A DNA stretch of 64,000 nucleotides. Source: Mycoplasma sp. CAG:877. GTDB lineage: Bacteria; Bacillota_I; Bacilli_A; RF39; UBA660. Of the stretch, positions 7,830 to 16,662 are shown in pieces. The notes beneath the pieces are model-generated. The model saw only the letters and a list, made by a program, of their open reading frames with translations, was not told the origin of the DNA and ran no database searches. The position numbers and the translations under genes are program-made. The DNA is taken from NCBI GenBank assembly GCA_000433455.1, contig HF992499.1:49944-113943 (forward strand). The letters run 5' to 3'. The stretch's first letter is position 1; every line of letters begins with the position of its first letter.

Positions 7830-9593
7830 ATGATAAATATTAAAGAAAATGAAAAACTAAGTATAATGAACCACTCTTGTGCTCATCTTTTAGCTCAAGC
7901 AGTAAAACATCTATATCCAAATGCCTTATTTTGGGTAGGACCAGTAATTGAAGAAGGTTTCTATTATGATATAGATTTAGGAGATAAAACTCTAACCGAA
8001 GAAGATTTACCAGCTATTGAAAAAGAAATGAAAAAACTAGCTAAAGATGGGAAGAGAATAGTTCGTCATGAACTTACTAAAGAAGAAGCCTTAGAAAAGT
8101 TTAAAAACGATCCATATAAAATTGATTTAATTAGTAGAATGGATGAAAATGAAGTAACAATATCTTGCTACACTCAAGGTGATTTCACTGACCTTTGTCG
8201 TGGCCCACACTTAGAGTCTGTAAAAGAGTTAAAGTATTTTAAACTACTAAAAGTATCAGGTGCTTACTGGAAAGGTGATGCAAAGAATAAAATGCTTCAA
8301 CGTATCTATGGTATTTGCTTTGATAATGAAGAAGATTTAAATAAACATCTAGAATACCTAGAAGATTGTAAAAATCGTGATCATCGTAAAATTGGTAAAG
8401 AATTAGAAATCTTTATGACTGATGATTTAGTAGGACGTGGACTTCCAATGTTCTTACCAAATGGTTATATAATTTGGGAACAATTAGAAAACTATATTAA
8501 AGGTAAAGAAAGAAAACTTGGTTACCAACATGTCCTAACTCCATGTGTTGGAAATGTTGAACTATATAAAACTTCAGGTCACTGGGATCACTATAAAGAA
8601 AATATGTTTCCAGCTATGGAAGTTGATGGTGAAGCTTTCGTTTTAAGACCAATGAACTGTCCACATCACATGATGATTTATGCAAACAAACTTCATTCAT
8701 ATAAAGACTTACCAATTAGAATTGGTGAAGTTGCTCATGACTTTAGATATGAAGCATCTGGTGCTCTAAAAGGTATTGAAAGAGGAAGACACTTCTGTCA
8801 AAATGATGCCCATCTTTTCGTAACTCCAGAACAAATAAAGTCAGAATTTAAAAATGTTGTTGACTTAATATTTGATGTTTACAAAGATTTTGGTATTACA
8901 GATTATCGTTGTGTTCTATCTCTAAGAGATCCAGAGGATAAAGAAAAATATCATCCAGATGATGAGATGTGGAACAAAGCTGAAAATGAATTAAGAGAAG
9001 TTTTAAATGAATTAGGAATTGAATATACAGAAGAAATTGGTGAAGCTGCGTTCTATGGACCAAAGCTAGACGTTAATGTTACACCAGCAGTTGGAAATGA
9101 ATATACTTTATCAACTTGCCAATTAGACTTCTGCTTACCAGAAAAATTTGATTTAAAATACGTTGACAAAGATGGTGAAAAGAAAACTCCAGTAGTTCTT
9201 CATAGAGCAATTCTTGGTTCTCTAGATAGATTTATGGCATATATCTTAGAAGAAACAAAAGGAGCACTTCCAACTTGGTTAGCTCCAACTCAAGTAAAAG
9301 TAATTCCTGTAAACCCAGAATTACATAGTGAATATGGAGAAGAAATTACTAATTTCCTAAAAGATAATGATATAAGAGCAGAGCTAGATAATCGTAATGA
9401 AAAACTTGGTTACAGATTAAGAGAAGCACAAACAGAAAAAGTACCATACACTCTAATTCTTGGTGATCAAGAAAAAGAAAACTCAACAATCAGTTATCGT
9501 CTATTTGGACAAAAAGATACAACAACAGTTTCAAAAGAAGAATTTGTTAAATTAGTAAAAGAAGAAATAGATACAAAGGCTCTAAGAAAATAA
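7830..9593 (+). CDS. thrS: Threonyl-tRNA synthetase lacking the N-terminal TGS domain
   Basis: This enzyme charges tRNA-Thr. The protein begins directly in the editing domain, whose zinc-like motif HSCAH is at residues 15-19 and CRGPH near residue 130. The class II catalytic core has RPMNCPHHMM (zinc Cys), the motif 2 region FRYEASG and motif 3 LHRAILGSLDRFMAYILEE. A C-terminal anticodon-binding domain starts at PTWLAPTQVKVIPV. Typical bacterial ThrS is ~640 residues and starts with a ~60-residue TGS domain that is absent here; no in-frame upstream extension is available. An AGGAGG ribosome site precedes the ATG. Confidence 0.95.
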   Translation: MINIKENEKLSIMNHSCAHLLAQAVKHLYPNALFWVGPVIEEGFYYDIDLGDKTLTEEDLPAIEKEMKKLAKDGKRIVRHELTKEEALEKFKNDPYKIDLISRMDENEVTISCYTQGDFTDLCRGPHLESVKELKYFKLLKVSGAYWKGDAKNKMLQRIYGICFDNEEDLNKHLEYLEDCKNRDHRKIGKELEIFMTDDLVGRGLPMFLPNGYIIWEQLENYIKGKERKLGYQHVLTPCVGNVELYKTSGHWDHYKENMFPAMEVDGEAFVLRPMNCPHHMMIYANKLHSYKDLPIRIGEVAHDFRYEASGALKGIERGRHFCQNDAHLFVTPEQIKSEFKNVVDLIFDVYKDFGITDYRCVLSLRDPEDKEKYHPDDEMWNKAENELREVLNELGIEYTEEIGEAAFYGPKLDVNVTPAVGNEYTLSTCQLDFCLPEKFDLKYVDKDGEKKTPVVLHRAILGSLDRFMAYILEETKGALPTWLAPTQVKVIPVNPELHSEYGEEITNFLKDNDIRAELDNRNEKLGYRLREAQTEKVPYTLILGDQEKENSTISYRLFGQKDTTTVSKEEFVKLVKEEIDTKALRK

Positions 9594-9622
9594 TAAAGTC
9601 CAAAACATTTTTGAAATACACG

Positions 9623-9651
9623 AAGACTTTAGCTTTACTAAAGTCTTTTTT
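9623..9651 (+). terminator. Terminator after thrS
   Basis: AAGACTTTAG (9623-9632) pairs with CTAAAGTCTT (9638-9647), followed by T5. Confidence 0.85.
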
Positions 9652-9690
9652 ATATGATATAATTCCATACGATAAGGAGGCTTTTATAAT

Positions 9691-11151
9691 ATGAAAAAAA
9701 CAAGTAAATTTATTTATGGTTTTCTTCTTCTAATTGCAACAATTTATATTCTACCATTACATGTAGAAGCAATAGACTTAGAATATAAGTCACGAATTAA
9801 TACTGAAATTTCTGGTCTAGTTGAAAATATCTATCCAAGTTACAATAATCAAGGAAAATTAGATGGTTATCTATTTTTAGTTAGTAATTATTATGAACTA
9901 ATAAAATATGATTTAAACGATAAGCAAGTATATTACATAAAAGATGAATCTACTGTTGATGGAATAACTACTGATGTAGTAACAACATCTGACACATCTT
10001 ATCAAGTTAAAGGTGAAATGGATGTTATAATGAAAGTTACTAATGATAATGGTGATGTTATCTTAAAAAAACAATATGGTGGCAATGGCCTTGAATTTAA
10101 TGCATTTGCATTTAGAAGCTATAATGATTCCGGTATTAATGATGGTTACTATCTAGTTACACTATCTACATCAACAGATACAACTGCTGGTCCTGGCCAA
10201 GTATTAGTAAAATATGATTTAAAAGGAAATATTGTCTTCGAAAAAAACACTACAGAGTTTTATAATGATCAATTTTTAGAATCAGTTCTTCTTTATATAA
10301 ACAATGGTAAGTTAGACTCTGCATTTAGTATTGATGATTCAGCTGGTTCAATTGCAAGAACAAGTTTTGAAGACGGAAATGAAATATTTAACATAACTCC
10401 AGACTACACTCCATACAGAATTAATTTAAGTTATACTAAAGATGGTATGGTTGATGGAATCATTGTAATTGGTAATGATTATGAAAACGAATATTTAGTA
10501 AAATACAATTTATCTGGACAAGAAGTATTTAGAAAAACAATTTCAGATTATGGGCAATACAGTATAAAGAGTAGTAGACTTCCTAACGGTACTTATGATG
10601 GCTATGTAGCAACAGCTATAAGTTTAGGTAACACTATTGGAACAGCAGTCCTAAAATATGACTTAAATGGTAATCTTATAAATGAAAATATCTTTGATGA
10701 AAACATTTACTGGATCGATTATTCAATTAATAATTATACTGCTGCAGGTATTCAAGCTGGACTTATATTTATAGCTAGAGTAGATGAAGGCCTATTACAA
10801 TTAAAGTTTTCTTACCCAACTTATGAGATTGTAAAGGATACTAGTGATGAAGGAACAATCTCAGTTGATGATGCCGCTATTGCTGGTGACATAGTAAAAG
10901 TTAGTGTTACTCCAAAAGACGGGTACGTTTTAAAAAGAGTTGTTGTTATGGATGAAAATGGTAAAGAAATCGAAGTAAGAGAAGATGGCACATTTATTAT
11001 GCCTGCTGGAAAAGTAACAGTTGTAGCTTTATATAGTAGACTTGTAAATCCTGATACAGCATCAGCTTGCTACGTAATACTAGCAACCATCATCTTAATG
11101 TCTTTTGGAACCATTTTAGCAACAAAGACTAAAAAGAAAAATGTGGCTTAA
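9691..11151 (+). CDS. Sortase-type surface protein with propeller-like repeats
   Basis: A signal peptide (FIYGFLLLIATIYILPLHVEA) is followed by four or five imperfect ~60-90-residue repeats built around (G)DGYxxx and VKYDLNGN, suggesting a beta-propeller. A 'bacterial repeat' domain follows (DEGTISVDDAAIAGDIVKVS, then FIMPAGKVTVVALY). The C-terminus has a sorting-signal layout: NPDTA, a hydrophobic stretch (CYVILATIILMSFGTIL) and a KTKKK tail. NPDTA differs from LPxTG and would need a matching sortase, none of which is in the window. The gene has its own strong AAGGAGG site and terminator. Ligand and function are unknown. Confidence 0.8.
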   Translation: MKKTSKFIYGFLLLIATIYILPLHVEAIDLEYKSRINTEISGLVENIYPSYNNQGKLDGYLFLVSNYYELIKYDLNDKQVYYIKDESTVDGITTDVVTTSDTSYQVKGEMDVIMKVTNDNGDVILKKQYGGNGLEFNAFAFRSYNDSGINDGYYLVTLSTSTDTTAGPGQVLVKYDLKGNIVFEKNTTEFYNDQFLESVLLYINNGKLDSAFSIDDSAGSIARTSFEDGNEIFNITPDYTPYRINLSYTKDGMVDGIIVIGNDYENEYLVKYNLSGQEVFRKTISDYGQYSIKSSRLPNGTYDGYVATAISLGNTIGTAVLKYDLNGNLINENIFDENIYWIDYSINNYTAAGIQAGLIFIARVDEGLLQLKFSYPTYEIVKDTSDEGTISVDDAAIAGDIVKVSVTPKDGYVLKRVVVMDENGKEIEVREDGTFIMPAGKVTVVALYSRLVNPDTASACYVILATIILMSFGTILATKTKKKNVA

Positions 11152-11184
11152 AACACTGACAAAAGCAAACTAAAAAACGAGGTC

Positions 11185-11217
11185 AAGAAGAAATTAAAAG
11201 TTTCTTCTTTTTCTTTG
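11185..11217 (+). terminator. Terminator before the mraZ unit
   Basis: AAGAAGAAA (11185-11193) pairs with TTTCTTCTT (11201-11209), followed by T-rich sequence. Confidence 0.75.
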
Positions 11218-11285
11218 TCAATTTTTTGTAAAGTGTCAAAAACTTGTCTGTTTTACATTTACTTTTAAACATAACTTGGGTAATA

Positions 11286-11322
11286 TATAATTAAGCTGTG
11301 GCTGATAGTGGGAAAAAGTGGG
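11286..11322 (+). promoter_or_regulatory. Promoter -10 box and MraZ-type GTGG operator repeats
   Basis: TATAAT lies at 11286-11291. Directly behind it GTGG occurs at 11298, 11308 and 11318, exactly 10 bases apart. MraZ proteins are known to bind such ~10-base-spaced TGGG repeats upstream of their own gene, so this is very probably the autoregulatory site of the division cluster. Confidence 0.75.
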
Positions 11323-11330
11323 GGATTTAT

Positions 11331-11765
11331 ATGTTTATTGGAGAATATCATCATTCTATTGATGATAAGGGAAGACTAATAATTCCATCCAAGTTCAGAG
11401 ATGAACTAGGAACTAGTTTTATTATTACTAGAGGCATTGAAAATTGCCTATATGTTTACTCTCTTGAATCTTGGAACAAGATTGTTGATAAACTTGAATC
11501 CTTACCATTTACAAAGAAAGACGCAAGAACATTTACACGATTTTTCTTATCAGGCGCCAGTGAAGCAGAACTTGACAAACAGGGCCGTATTAATATTACC
11601 TCCCCACTAATCTCTTATGCTAAAATTACTAAAGAATGTATAGTAATTGGTACAGGAGATAGGTTAGAAATATGGTCAGAAGAATTATGGAATGAATTCT
11701 TCACTTCTGCTAAAGACAGCATGTCAAACATAGCCGAAAATCTATTTGAAGGTGTGAGTATATAA
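11331..11765 (+). CDS. mraZ: MraZ, transcriptional regulator of the division/cell-wall cluster
   Basis: This is a 144-residue protein with two SpoVT/AbrB-like halves. The first is GEYHHSIDDKGRLIIPSKFR and the second begins ASEAELDKQGRINI. MraZ forms ring oligomers that bind repeats upstream of mraZ and repress the dcw cluster. The ATG at 11331 gives the standard N-terminus MFIGEYHHSID; the upstream GTG at 11298 lies within the operator repeats and would add an unrelated leader. Its stop overlaps the rsmH start (TAATG), showing translational coupling. Confidence 0.95.
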   Translation: MFIGEYHHSIDDKGRLIIPSKFRDELGTSFIITRGIENCLYVYSLESWNKIVDKLESLPFTKKDARTFTRFFLSGASEAELDKQGRINITSPLISYAKITKECIVIGTGDRLEIWSEELWNEFFTSAKDSMSNIAENLFEGVSI

Positions 11766-12694
11766 TGGAAAAACATATTAGCGTATTACTAGAAGAGTCA
11801 ATTTCTTCCCTTAACTTAAATGATTCTAGTATTATAGTTGATTGCACACTAGGTTATGGTGGACACAGTAGTAACATCTTGGCAAGAATAAAAAGAGGGT
11901 ATTTATTCGCCTTTGACCAAGATAGTGAAGCAATTCGGCATAGTACTGAGCGATTATCATCAATCGGTACTAACTTCACTATCATCAAAAGCAATTTTGT
12001 TAACTTAAAAGAAGAGTTAGCAAAAAGAAACATTTATAAAGTCGATGGAGTCCTATTTGATTTAGGAGTTTCATCGCCTCAATTGGACGACAAAACAAGG
12101 GGATTTTCTTATCATGAAGACGCCAGATTAGACATGCGTATGGATAAAGATAATCCTATCTCAGCTTATGAGATTGTTAATAATTATACAAAAGAAGAAT
12201 TAGCAAATATCTTCCTCAAATATGGAGAGGACAAATTTTCACGAAACATTGCCAAAAAAATAGTAGAGTACCGTGAGAATAAACCAATAGAAACAACCCT
12301 AGAATTAGTTGAAATAATTAAAAGTGCTGTTCCTATGAAGTTTAGAAAAGATAAACATCCTGCTCGTCAAATATTCCAAGCAATTAGAATAGAAGTAAAT
12401 CATGAACTAGATGTCATAGAACCTGCCTTAGAACAAGCACTATCTATTCTAAATGTTCACGGTAGAGTAGCGGTAATTACTTTCCATTCTCTAGAAGATA
12501 GAATTGTAAAAAACTTCTTTAAAGAAAAATGTGCAATAGATAAAAAATTACAAGGTATGCCTAATATTCCAGAAGAATATTTACCAGACTATAAATTAGT
12601 AATAAATAAAGCTATTGTACCAACAGAAGATGAACTAAAAAATAATCCAAGAGCAAGAAGTGCCAAACTTCGCGTTATAGAAAAGATAAAATGA
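11765..12694 (+). CDS. rsmH: 16S rRNA m4C1402 methyltransferase RsmH (MraW)
   Basis: RsmH methylates N4 of C1402 in the ribosomal P site. Features visible include HISVLLEESI at the N-terminus and the SAM-binding VDCTLGYGGHS near residue 23. Further on are the family motifs GVLFDLGVSSPQLD and DMRMD, and, near the end, VAVITFHSLEDRIVKNFFK. The length of 309 residues is normal. It overlaps mraZ by one base of the stop and is followed by ftsL 13 bases later, the canonical order. Confidence 0.96.
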   Translation: MEKHISVLLEESISSLNLNDSSIIVDCTLGYGGHSSNILARIKRGYLFAFDQDSEAIRHSTERLSSIGTNFTIIKSNFVNLKEELAKRNIYKVDGVLFDLGVSSPQLDDKTRGFSYHEDARLDMRMDKDNPISAYEIVNNYTKEELANIFLKYGEDKFSRNIAKKIVEYRENKPIETTLELVEIIKSAVPMKFRKDKHPARQIFQAIRIEVNHELDVIEPALEQALSILNVHGRVAVITFHSLEDRIVKNFFKEKCAIDKKLQGMPNIPEEYLPDYKLVINKAIVPTEDELKNNPRARSAKLRVIEKIK

Positions 12695-12707
12695 AAAGGG
12701 TGATACA

Positions 12708-13007
12708 ATGAAAAAAGTAAAAAAACGAATTAAAATTTCTAAGTTCGAAAAACTATTATACGCTTTAGCAATAACTTTACTTGTTTTATCACCTGTATCA
12801 ATAGTTTTTTCCAAAGCAACTTTATCTAAGATGAATTTTGAAGTAGAAAAAAAGAAAAATGATATAGAAGAACAACAAAAGACTAATGAAGGATTAGCTA
12901 TGACTATTAATGAATTAGCTTCACTTACTAAAATTCAACAAGTTGCAGAAGAACAAGGATTGAGTTATAATAATGACAATATAAAAACAGTACCTGATGA
13001 AAAATAG
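12708..13007 (+). CDS. ftsL: FtsL-like septal protein
   Basis: A 99-residue bitopic protein: basic cytoplasmic N-terminus (KKVKKRIKISKFEK), one membrane segment (LLYALAITLLVLSPVSIVF), then a coiled-coil (KMNFEVEKKKNDIEEQQKTNEGLAMTI, in parts) typical of FtsL/DivIC. It scaffolds the division complex and activates FtsW-FtsI. Identity rests on topology and position between rsmH and the PBP gene, because FtsL sequences are poorly conserved. Confidence 0.85.
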   Translation: MKKVKKRIKISKFEKLLYALAITLLVLSPVSIVFSKATLSKMNFEVEKKKNDIEEQQKTNEGLAMTINELASLTKIQQVAEEQGLSYNNDNIKTVPDEK

Positions 13008-13018
13008 GAGTGATGAAA

Positions 13019-15172
13019 TTGAAAAACAAAAAGAAGGGAAACAATGTACGCTATTCAAAAGCAATCATAATTTTTTCTCTTCTTTTGTTTGCTTTAATAG
13101 CGGGAAGATTAGTTCAATTATCTTTATCAAAAGAAGTTGATGGTGTAAATTTAAAAGAACTTGCTAGTAAAAGAACCACACGTACTCAAGTACTTAGTGC
13201 TAAACGTGGTAACATTTATTCAAATGATGGTGAAGTACTAGCTCAAAACGTTTCTGCTTATAAATTAATTGCCTACTTAGACTCAAAAAGAACAACAGAT
13301 CCTAAAAATCCTCAACACGTTGTTGATAAAGAAAAAACAGCTGAAGCCTTAGCACCAGTTCTTGGTATTGAAAAAGATGAAATATTAAAATACTTAAGCA
13401 AAGAAAATGTTTATCAAACTGAGTTTGGTGTAAAGGGAAAAAATTTAACTGAATTAACTAAGAAACAAATTGAAGACCTAAATCTACCAGGTCTTGGTTT
13501 TATTGAAAGTTTTAAAAGATATTATCCAAAAGGAGAATTTGCATCCTACACTATAGGTTATGCTAAAACTAATACTGATGATGAAACTGGTAAGGAAACA
13601 ATAACTGGTGAAATGGGTATTGAAAAATCTTATGAAAGTGTTTTAAAAGGTGAAGATGGCTATATTACTTATCAAAAAGACTTAAAAGGCTATCAAATAC
13701 CAAATACCCCAGTCCTAAAAAAAGATGCCACTCAAGGAAAAGATATTTATTTAACTATTGAAAGTAATGTTCAGTTCTTTATTGAACAAGCTTTAAAAAA
13801 TGTAGATGCTGAATATGACTTTGATTGGTTCCATATAACAATAGCTGATGCTAAAACAGGAGCAATTCTAGGTACTTCAACATATCCATCATTTGATCCA
13901 AATACTAGAAACATTACTAATTATCTTGATATGATGTTAGCATCCCCTTACGAACCTGGTAGTACCATGAAAACATTTACTTATATGGCTGCTATGGAAA
14001 ATGGTGTTTATGATGGAACTGAAACTTATACTTCTGGAGTTTATGTTACAAAAGACGGAACAGAAATAGGTGACTGGAACCGTGATGGTTGGGGTGTAAT
14101 TAACTTCGACAAAGGTTATGCCATGAGTAGTAATACTGCAATTATTAATATGATTGAACGTCATATGGATAGTATGATGTTAAGACAATATTTCAAAAAA
14201 CTAGGATTCGGTAAAAAAACTGGTATTAATTTACCAAACGAAAGTGCCGGTAAAATAGATTTTAAATATGAAACAGAAGTATATAATGCTGGTTTTGGTC
14301 AAGGTATAACAACAACACCAATTCAAAATATTCAAGCTCTAACTTCACTAACAAATGATGGTATCATGCTAAAACCATACATCGTATCTAAAATAGTAGA
14401 TCCAGATACTGGTGAAGTAATACTAGAAAATAAACGTAACGAAACAGAAAGAGTAGCATCAACTATGACTGTTCAAAAGATGCTTCAACTTATGGATGAT
14501 TGCGTAAATATAGATGGCAATACTGGTACTTGGTATAAATTATCATCAGGTGAATTAATTGGTAAAACAGGTACTTCCCAAATAGCTAGTGAGAATGGTA
14601 CTGGATACTTAGCTGGTAAAGAAAATGTTATTTCTTCATTTTCTGGAATTTATCCAAAAAGTAATCCTCAATATATAATTTATGCATCAGTAAAAAGACC
14701 AACAGGTGGTAGTACTAAACCAATCTCAAATGCTGTTAAAGAAATAGTTAATAATTTAAGTAAATATTATGGTACCGAAGATCAAACAACTTCCTCTACC
14801 AAAGTAGAAGATTTCAAACTAGATAACTATGTAAATAAAAAGACTGAAGACGCTAAAACAACACTAGATGCCAAACAAATAAAATATATAGTTATTGGTA
14901 ATGGTACCAAGATAATAAAACAATATCCAGAGAAAAATGATACTATGACAAGTGCTGATACACTATATTTAATAACTAATGATACAACACTCCTAGTACC
15001 AAATGTTGTAGGCTTATCATCAAAAACAGCTAAGAATCTTCTTCAAAAACTAAATATAAAAGTAACTCTAAATGGTGTAGGCTATGTAACAGAACAATCC
15101 ATACCAGAAGGAACTACTATAACACCAGGTATGGAAATAAATCTAACCCTAAATCCTAAGTTCTCTACTTAG
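13019..15172 (+). CDS. pbpB: Class B penicillin-binding protein (PBP2B/FtsI-like) with two PASTA domains
   Basis: This is a septal peptidoglycan transpeptidase. It has an N-terminal anchor (AIIIFSLLLFALIAGRLV) and a dimerisation domain (RGNIYSNDGEVLAQN). The catalytic domain has the active-site Ser in GSTMK (near residue 315), SSN near residue 370 and KTGTS near residue 515. Two C-terminal PASTA domains follow; the second begins LLVPNVVGLSSKTAKNLLQK. Two PASTA domains are typical of Bacillus PBP2B. The TTG at 13019 has the best spacing from AGGAG (13006-13010); the in-frame GTG at 13010 and ATG at 13013 are too close to it. FtsW, its usual glycosyltransferase partner, is the gene interrupted at 41.9 kb. 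Confidence 0.93.
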   Translation: MKNKKKGNNVRYSKAIIIFSLLLFALIAGRLVQLSLSKEVDGVNLKELASKRTTRTQVLSAKRGNIYSNDGEVLAQNVSAYKLIAYLDSKRTTDPKNPQHVVDKEKTAEALAPVLGIEKDEILKYLSKENVYQTEFGVKGKNLTELTKKQIEDLNLPGLGFIESFKRYYPKGEFASYTIGYAKTNTDDETGKETITGEMGIEKSYESVLKGEDGYITYQKDLKGYQIPNTPVLKKDATQGKDIYLTIESNVQFFIEQALKNVDAEYDFDWFHITIADAKTGAILGTSTYPSFDPNTRNITNYLDMMLASPYEPGSTMKTFTYMAAMENGVYDGTETYTSGVYVTKDGTEIGDWNRDGWGVINFDKGYAMSSNTAIINMIERHMDSMMLRQYFKKLGFGKKTGINLPNESAGKIDFKYETEVYNAGFGQGITTTPIQNIQALTSLTNDGIMLKPYIVSKIVDPDTGEVILENKRNETERVASTMTVQKMLQLMDDCVNIDGNTGTWYKLSSGELIGKTGTSQIASENGTGYLAGKENVISSFSGIYPKSNPQYIIYASVKRPTGGSTKPISNAVKEIVNNLSKYYGTEDQTTSSTKVEDFKLDNYVNKKTEDAKTTLDAKQIKYIVIGNGTKIIKQYPEKNDTMTSADTLYLITNDTTLLVPNVVGLSSKTAKNLLQKLNIKVTLNGVGYVTEQSIPEGTTITPGMEINLTLNPKFST

Positions 15173-15182
15173 AGGTGATAAC

Positions 15183-16040
15183 ATGTATCAAGAAAAATAT
15201 GATAAAATAACCAATATTATTACTATAATTGTAGTCATAGTAGTTTTTCTTCTTCTAATAATTTTTAAAATAATACCAGACTTAAAAACCATACGTGGAA
15301 GTAGTGATACTTATATTAATTATGATAAATATGACACAGTAATAGGTATAAAAATAAATATTAATACAGATTTCCTCTTAGTGATTACAGATAACAAAGT
15401 CGAAAACATTGTATTTTTATCTAATAATTCTCTTTATCTATACAATCAAAATATAGAGGGAAACACTTTAAGTAAATCTTTAACTGATATCATAAATATT
15501 TTAAGAAATAATGATGTCTTACTAGATGAACTAACTCTTATAAAATATCAAAGTAATACTTCCTATGATAATGTCAAAAAAATACTTACAACCAACTTAA
15601 ACGTAGAAGAATTAACATCTACTTATCAACTTCTAGCAGAAGAGTATAATATCAAAACTTACCAAGATAATACTGAACAGCTTCAAGTAATAGAAGCCTA
15701 CTCAAAAGAATTAACTAGAAAGTATAAGAATGAAAAAATTCTTGAAGAAACTATTAATGAGTATACAAAAAACGAAGTAAAATCTTATGCTGATAATGTC
15801 TATAGTAAATTAGAAGTCTATGCAAAAAATGTTGAAAATCAAGAAATATATTCAACATCTCTAATAATTACTGATATCCCAGCTAATAAAGAATTGACTT
15901 TATATCCTAGTGTTGACAGTTGGTATTATATAAAAAATCATCAAGTTTATGCTTATATAAATCTTAAAACTACTACCAATAATTATGATTTCTGTTATAA
16001 TGGTAGTATAGATAATATGAAGGAAGGAAAATGTTCATGA
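15183..16040 (+). CDS. Membrane-anchored protein with an RsgI-like middle segment
   Basis: One N-terminal membrane segment (IITIIVVIVVFLLLIIFKII) precedes an extracytoplasmic region. The part IGIKININTDFLLVITDNKV followed by NIEGNTLSKSLTDIINIL resembles the juxtamembrane domain of anti-sigma factors of the RsgI type (a pattern of Ile-Asn, Val, Gly-x-x-Leu). The cytoplasmic anti-sigma domain expected for RsgI is absent, since only ~12 residues precede the membrane. The gene follows pbpB by 10 bases and overlaps the next gene, so it is in the same operon and likely acts in the envelope. The resemblance is tentative. Confidence 0.6.
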   Translation: MYQEKYDKITNIITIIVVIVVFLLLIIFKIIPDLKTIRGSSDTYINYDKYDTVIGIKININTDFLLVITDNKVENIVFLSNNSLYLYNQNIEGNTLSKSLTDIINILRNNDVLLDELTLIKYQSNTSYDNVKKILTTNLNVEELTSTYQLLAEEYNIKTYQDNTEQLQVIEAYSKELTRKYKNEKILEETINEYTKNEVKSYADNVYSKLEVYAKNVENQEIYSTSLIITDIPANKELTLYPSVDSWYYIKNHQVYAYINLKTTTNNYDFCYNGSIDNMKEGKCS

Positions 16041-16570
16041 AAGCCACTGTAAATATACGTAATTGGATAATAATAATATTATGTATAACCATAGTATGTA
16101 TGGCTATTGGTTTTGCTTTTCTTTCTATGCAACTTGAAAAAAATAGTAATAATATTCCAATTCATGATGTTTCTTTTACAAATATAAATCCAAGAACTCC
16201 TGTCCAAGGTGGTACAAAAGTCCCTAATGCGACAGTAAGTATTACTAATTCAAGTCAAACAATAAATTTTAAATTTAATTTATATTCTCCAACAGATGAA
16301 ATTAGTTATCGTATAACAATAAAAAACAAAGGTACAATTGATGCTGAAATAGTTAATTTAATTGAGTATCCAGATTACTTAAATGATACTAATGCTGCTA
16401 AACAAATTTATCCAGTAGAAATAAAACATAATAATATTATTGGTAAAGTATTAGCACCAGGAGAAGAAACAGAATTAAATGTAGCTGCAACGTTTAACTA
16501 TAAAGAATTACCAAAAGTAGTTACAGCACCATATCAAATAACTATACTAACAAAAAGTCCTGAAAAGTAA
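16037..16570 (+). CDS. Membrane-anchored or secreted beta-domain protein (TasA/camelysin-like topology)
   Basis: A hydrophobic N-terminus (WIIIILCITIVCMAIGFAFLS) is followed by an all-beta region. It includes the CARDB/DUF11-like phrase YRITIKNKGTIDAEIVNLIE and VLAPGEETELNVAATF. The layout recalls SipW-processed TasA/CalY proteins, but no typical signal-peptidase dipeptide is evident, so it may stay anchored. The ATG at 16037 is better spaced from AGGAAGG than the one at 16031, and both overlap the upstream gene. A terminator follows, ending the mraZ-to-here unit. Function is unknown. Confidence 0.65.
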   Translation: MKATVNIRNWIIIILCITIVCMAIGFAFLSMQLEKNSNNIPIHDVSFTNINPRTPVQGGTKVPNATVSITNSSQTINFKFNLYSPTDEISYRITIKNKGTIDAEIVNLIEYPDYLNDTNAAKQIYPVEIKHNNIIGKVLAPGEETELNVAATFNYKELPKVVTAPYQITILTKSPEK

Positions 16571-16595
16571 AATTGGAAAATTTCCAATTTTTTTA
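16570..16595 (+). terminator. Terminator closing the mraZ-pbpB unit
   Basis: AAATTGGAAA (16570-16579) pairs with TTTCCAATTT (16581-16590) and runs into T. Confidence 0.85.
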
Positions 16596-16607
16596 TTTTG
16601 GCAAATG

Positions 16608-16637
16608 TTGTCACTTAATATATATTTATGGTATAAT
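16608..16637 (+). promoter_or_regulatory. Promoter for the gene at 16663
   Basis: TTGTCA at 16608-16613, an 18-base spacer and TATAAT at 16632-16637, just after the terminator. Confidence 0.7.
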
Positions 16638-16662
16638 AACGATAATAGGAGTAGTATGTGGT

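Noticed and set aside
16573..16662. N-terminal extension of the envelope protein at 16663
   Set aside because: It would be read from the terminator and through the promoter of the same gene.
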